Of a DNA stretch of 5,489 bases, positions 5,410 to 5,489 are shown piece by piece (the first letter of the stretch is position 1; each line of letters begins with the position of its first letter). The stretch lies in the NCBI GenBank assembly GCA_017999075.1, contig JAGOBX010000277.1, forward strand, positions 1 through 5,489. Direction: 5' to 3'. The position numbers and the translations under genes were made by a program. This stretch comes from JAGOBX01 sp017999075 [NCBI: Candidatus Babelota bacterium]. GTDB lineage: Bacteria; JAGOBX01. Below the pieces are notes generated by a model. The model had not been told where the DNA came from and did no database searches. It worked only from the letters and a program-made list of their open reading frames with translations.

Positions 5410-5489
5410 ATGGATGAATTAAAACAAGCTGCTTATGCAGCATTGAAAGATTATCTGGCATTAAAACAGGATGAAACTTTGCTTATTGT
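5410..5489 (+). CDS. N-terminal fragment of a divergent gene, unidentified
   Basis: ATG at 5410 opens a frame of 26 complete codons that runs off the right edge: MDELKQAAYAALKDYLALKQ followed by DETLLI. The codon use looks coding, with balanced amino acids quite unlike the Lys-rich neighbour. The start is supported by the TATTTTTG box 15 bp upstream; no Shine-Dalgarno is present, which is normal for the phylum. The pattern A..AL.DYL.LK.DETLLI (an amphipathic helix, a K-x-x-E turn and a hydrophobic strand) resembles the beginning of M29-type aminopeptidase-like proteins, but 26 residues are too few to name a family. It is divergently oriented to the giant gene, so it is not in its operon, though shared regulation through the spacer is possible. 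Confidence 0.75.
   Translation, partial: MDELKQAAYAALKDYLALKQDETLLI

Noticed and set aside
5410-5489. Firm assignment of the plus-strand fragment as an M29 aminopeptidase
   Set aside because: Only 26 residues are visible and no metal-binding or catalytic residue is included; the resemblance is noted but not used as a name.

Overview
The window is strongly AT-rich and fits a member of the Bacteroidota. The evidence is a large secreted TPR plus PD40-propeller protein, a signal peptide ending in the familiar ...KA|QN form, TAnnTTTG-type promoter boxes, and no Shine-Dalgarno sequences. This is an inference; no marker gene is present to fix the genus.

Layout: almost everything (1-5193, minus strand) is one giant reading frame. 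It stays open for 1731 codons and runs off the left edge, so its C-terminus is missing. Reading from its N-terminus (right to left in the window), it holds: a Sec signal peptide (residues 1-23); TPR-like helical hairpins (about 31-125); a PD40/WD40-like beta-propeller segment (about 172-345); an acidic, Asn-rich linker (about 350-430); a Lys/Glu/Asn-rich helical region of about 1200 residues (430-1637); and a tandem array of 17-residue units (from 1638) still going at the window edge. The long helical region is not featureless. Seven blocks in it align without gaps on a 33-residue alpha-hairpin pattern with Ala at positions 2, 9, 25 and 32 and Lys at 18. At the left edge the 17-mers pair into 34-residue (102-bp) units that are almost identical in DNA, which indicates recent tandem duplication.

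A 216-bp AT-rich intergenic region (5194-5409) separates this gene from a divergent plus-strand gene, of which only the first 26 codons are present. The spacer carries one TAnnTTTG-like box facing each gene and a 9-bp inverted repeat between them. The giant gene has no ATG available and most likely starts at a TTG codon.

Functional reading: TPR plus PD40 at the N-terminus of an exported Bacteroidota protein recalls envelope scaffold proteins, such as the PorE/OmpA-like proteins, which usually end in a peptidoglycan-binding OmpA domain. Whether this protein ends that way cannot be seen. The large repeat region is the unusual part and looks like a long periplasmic or surface spacer or scaffold.
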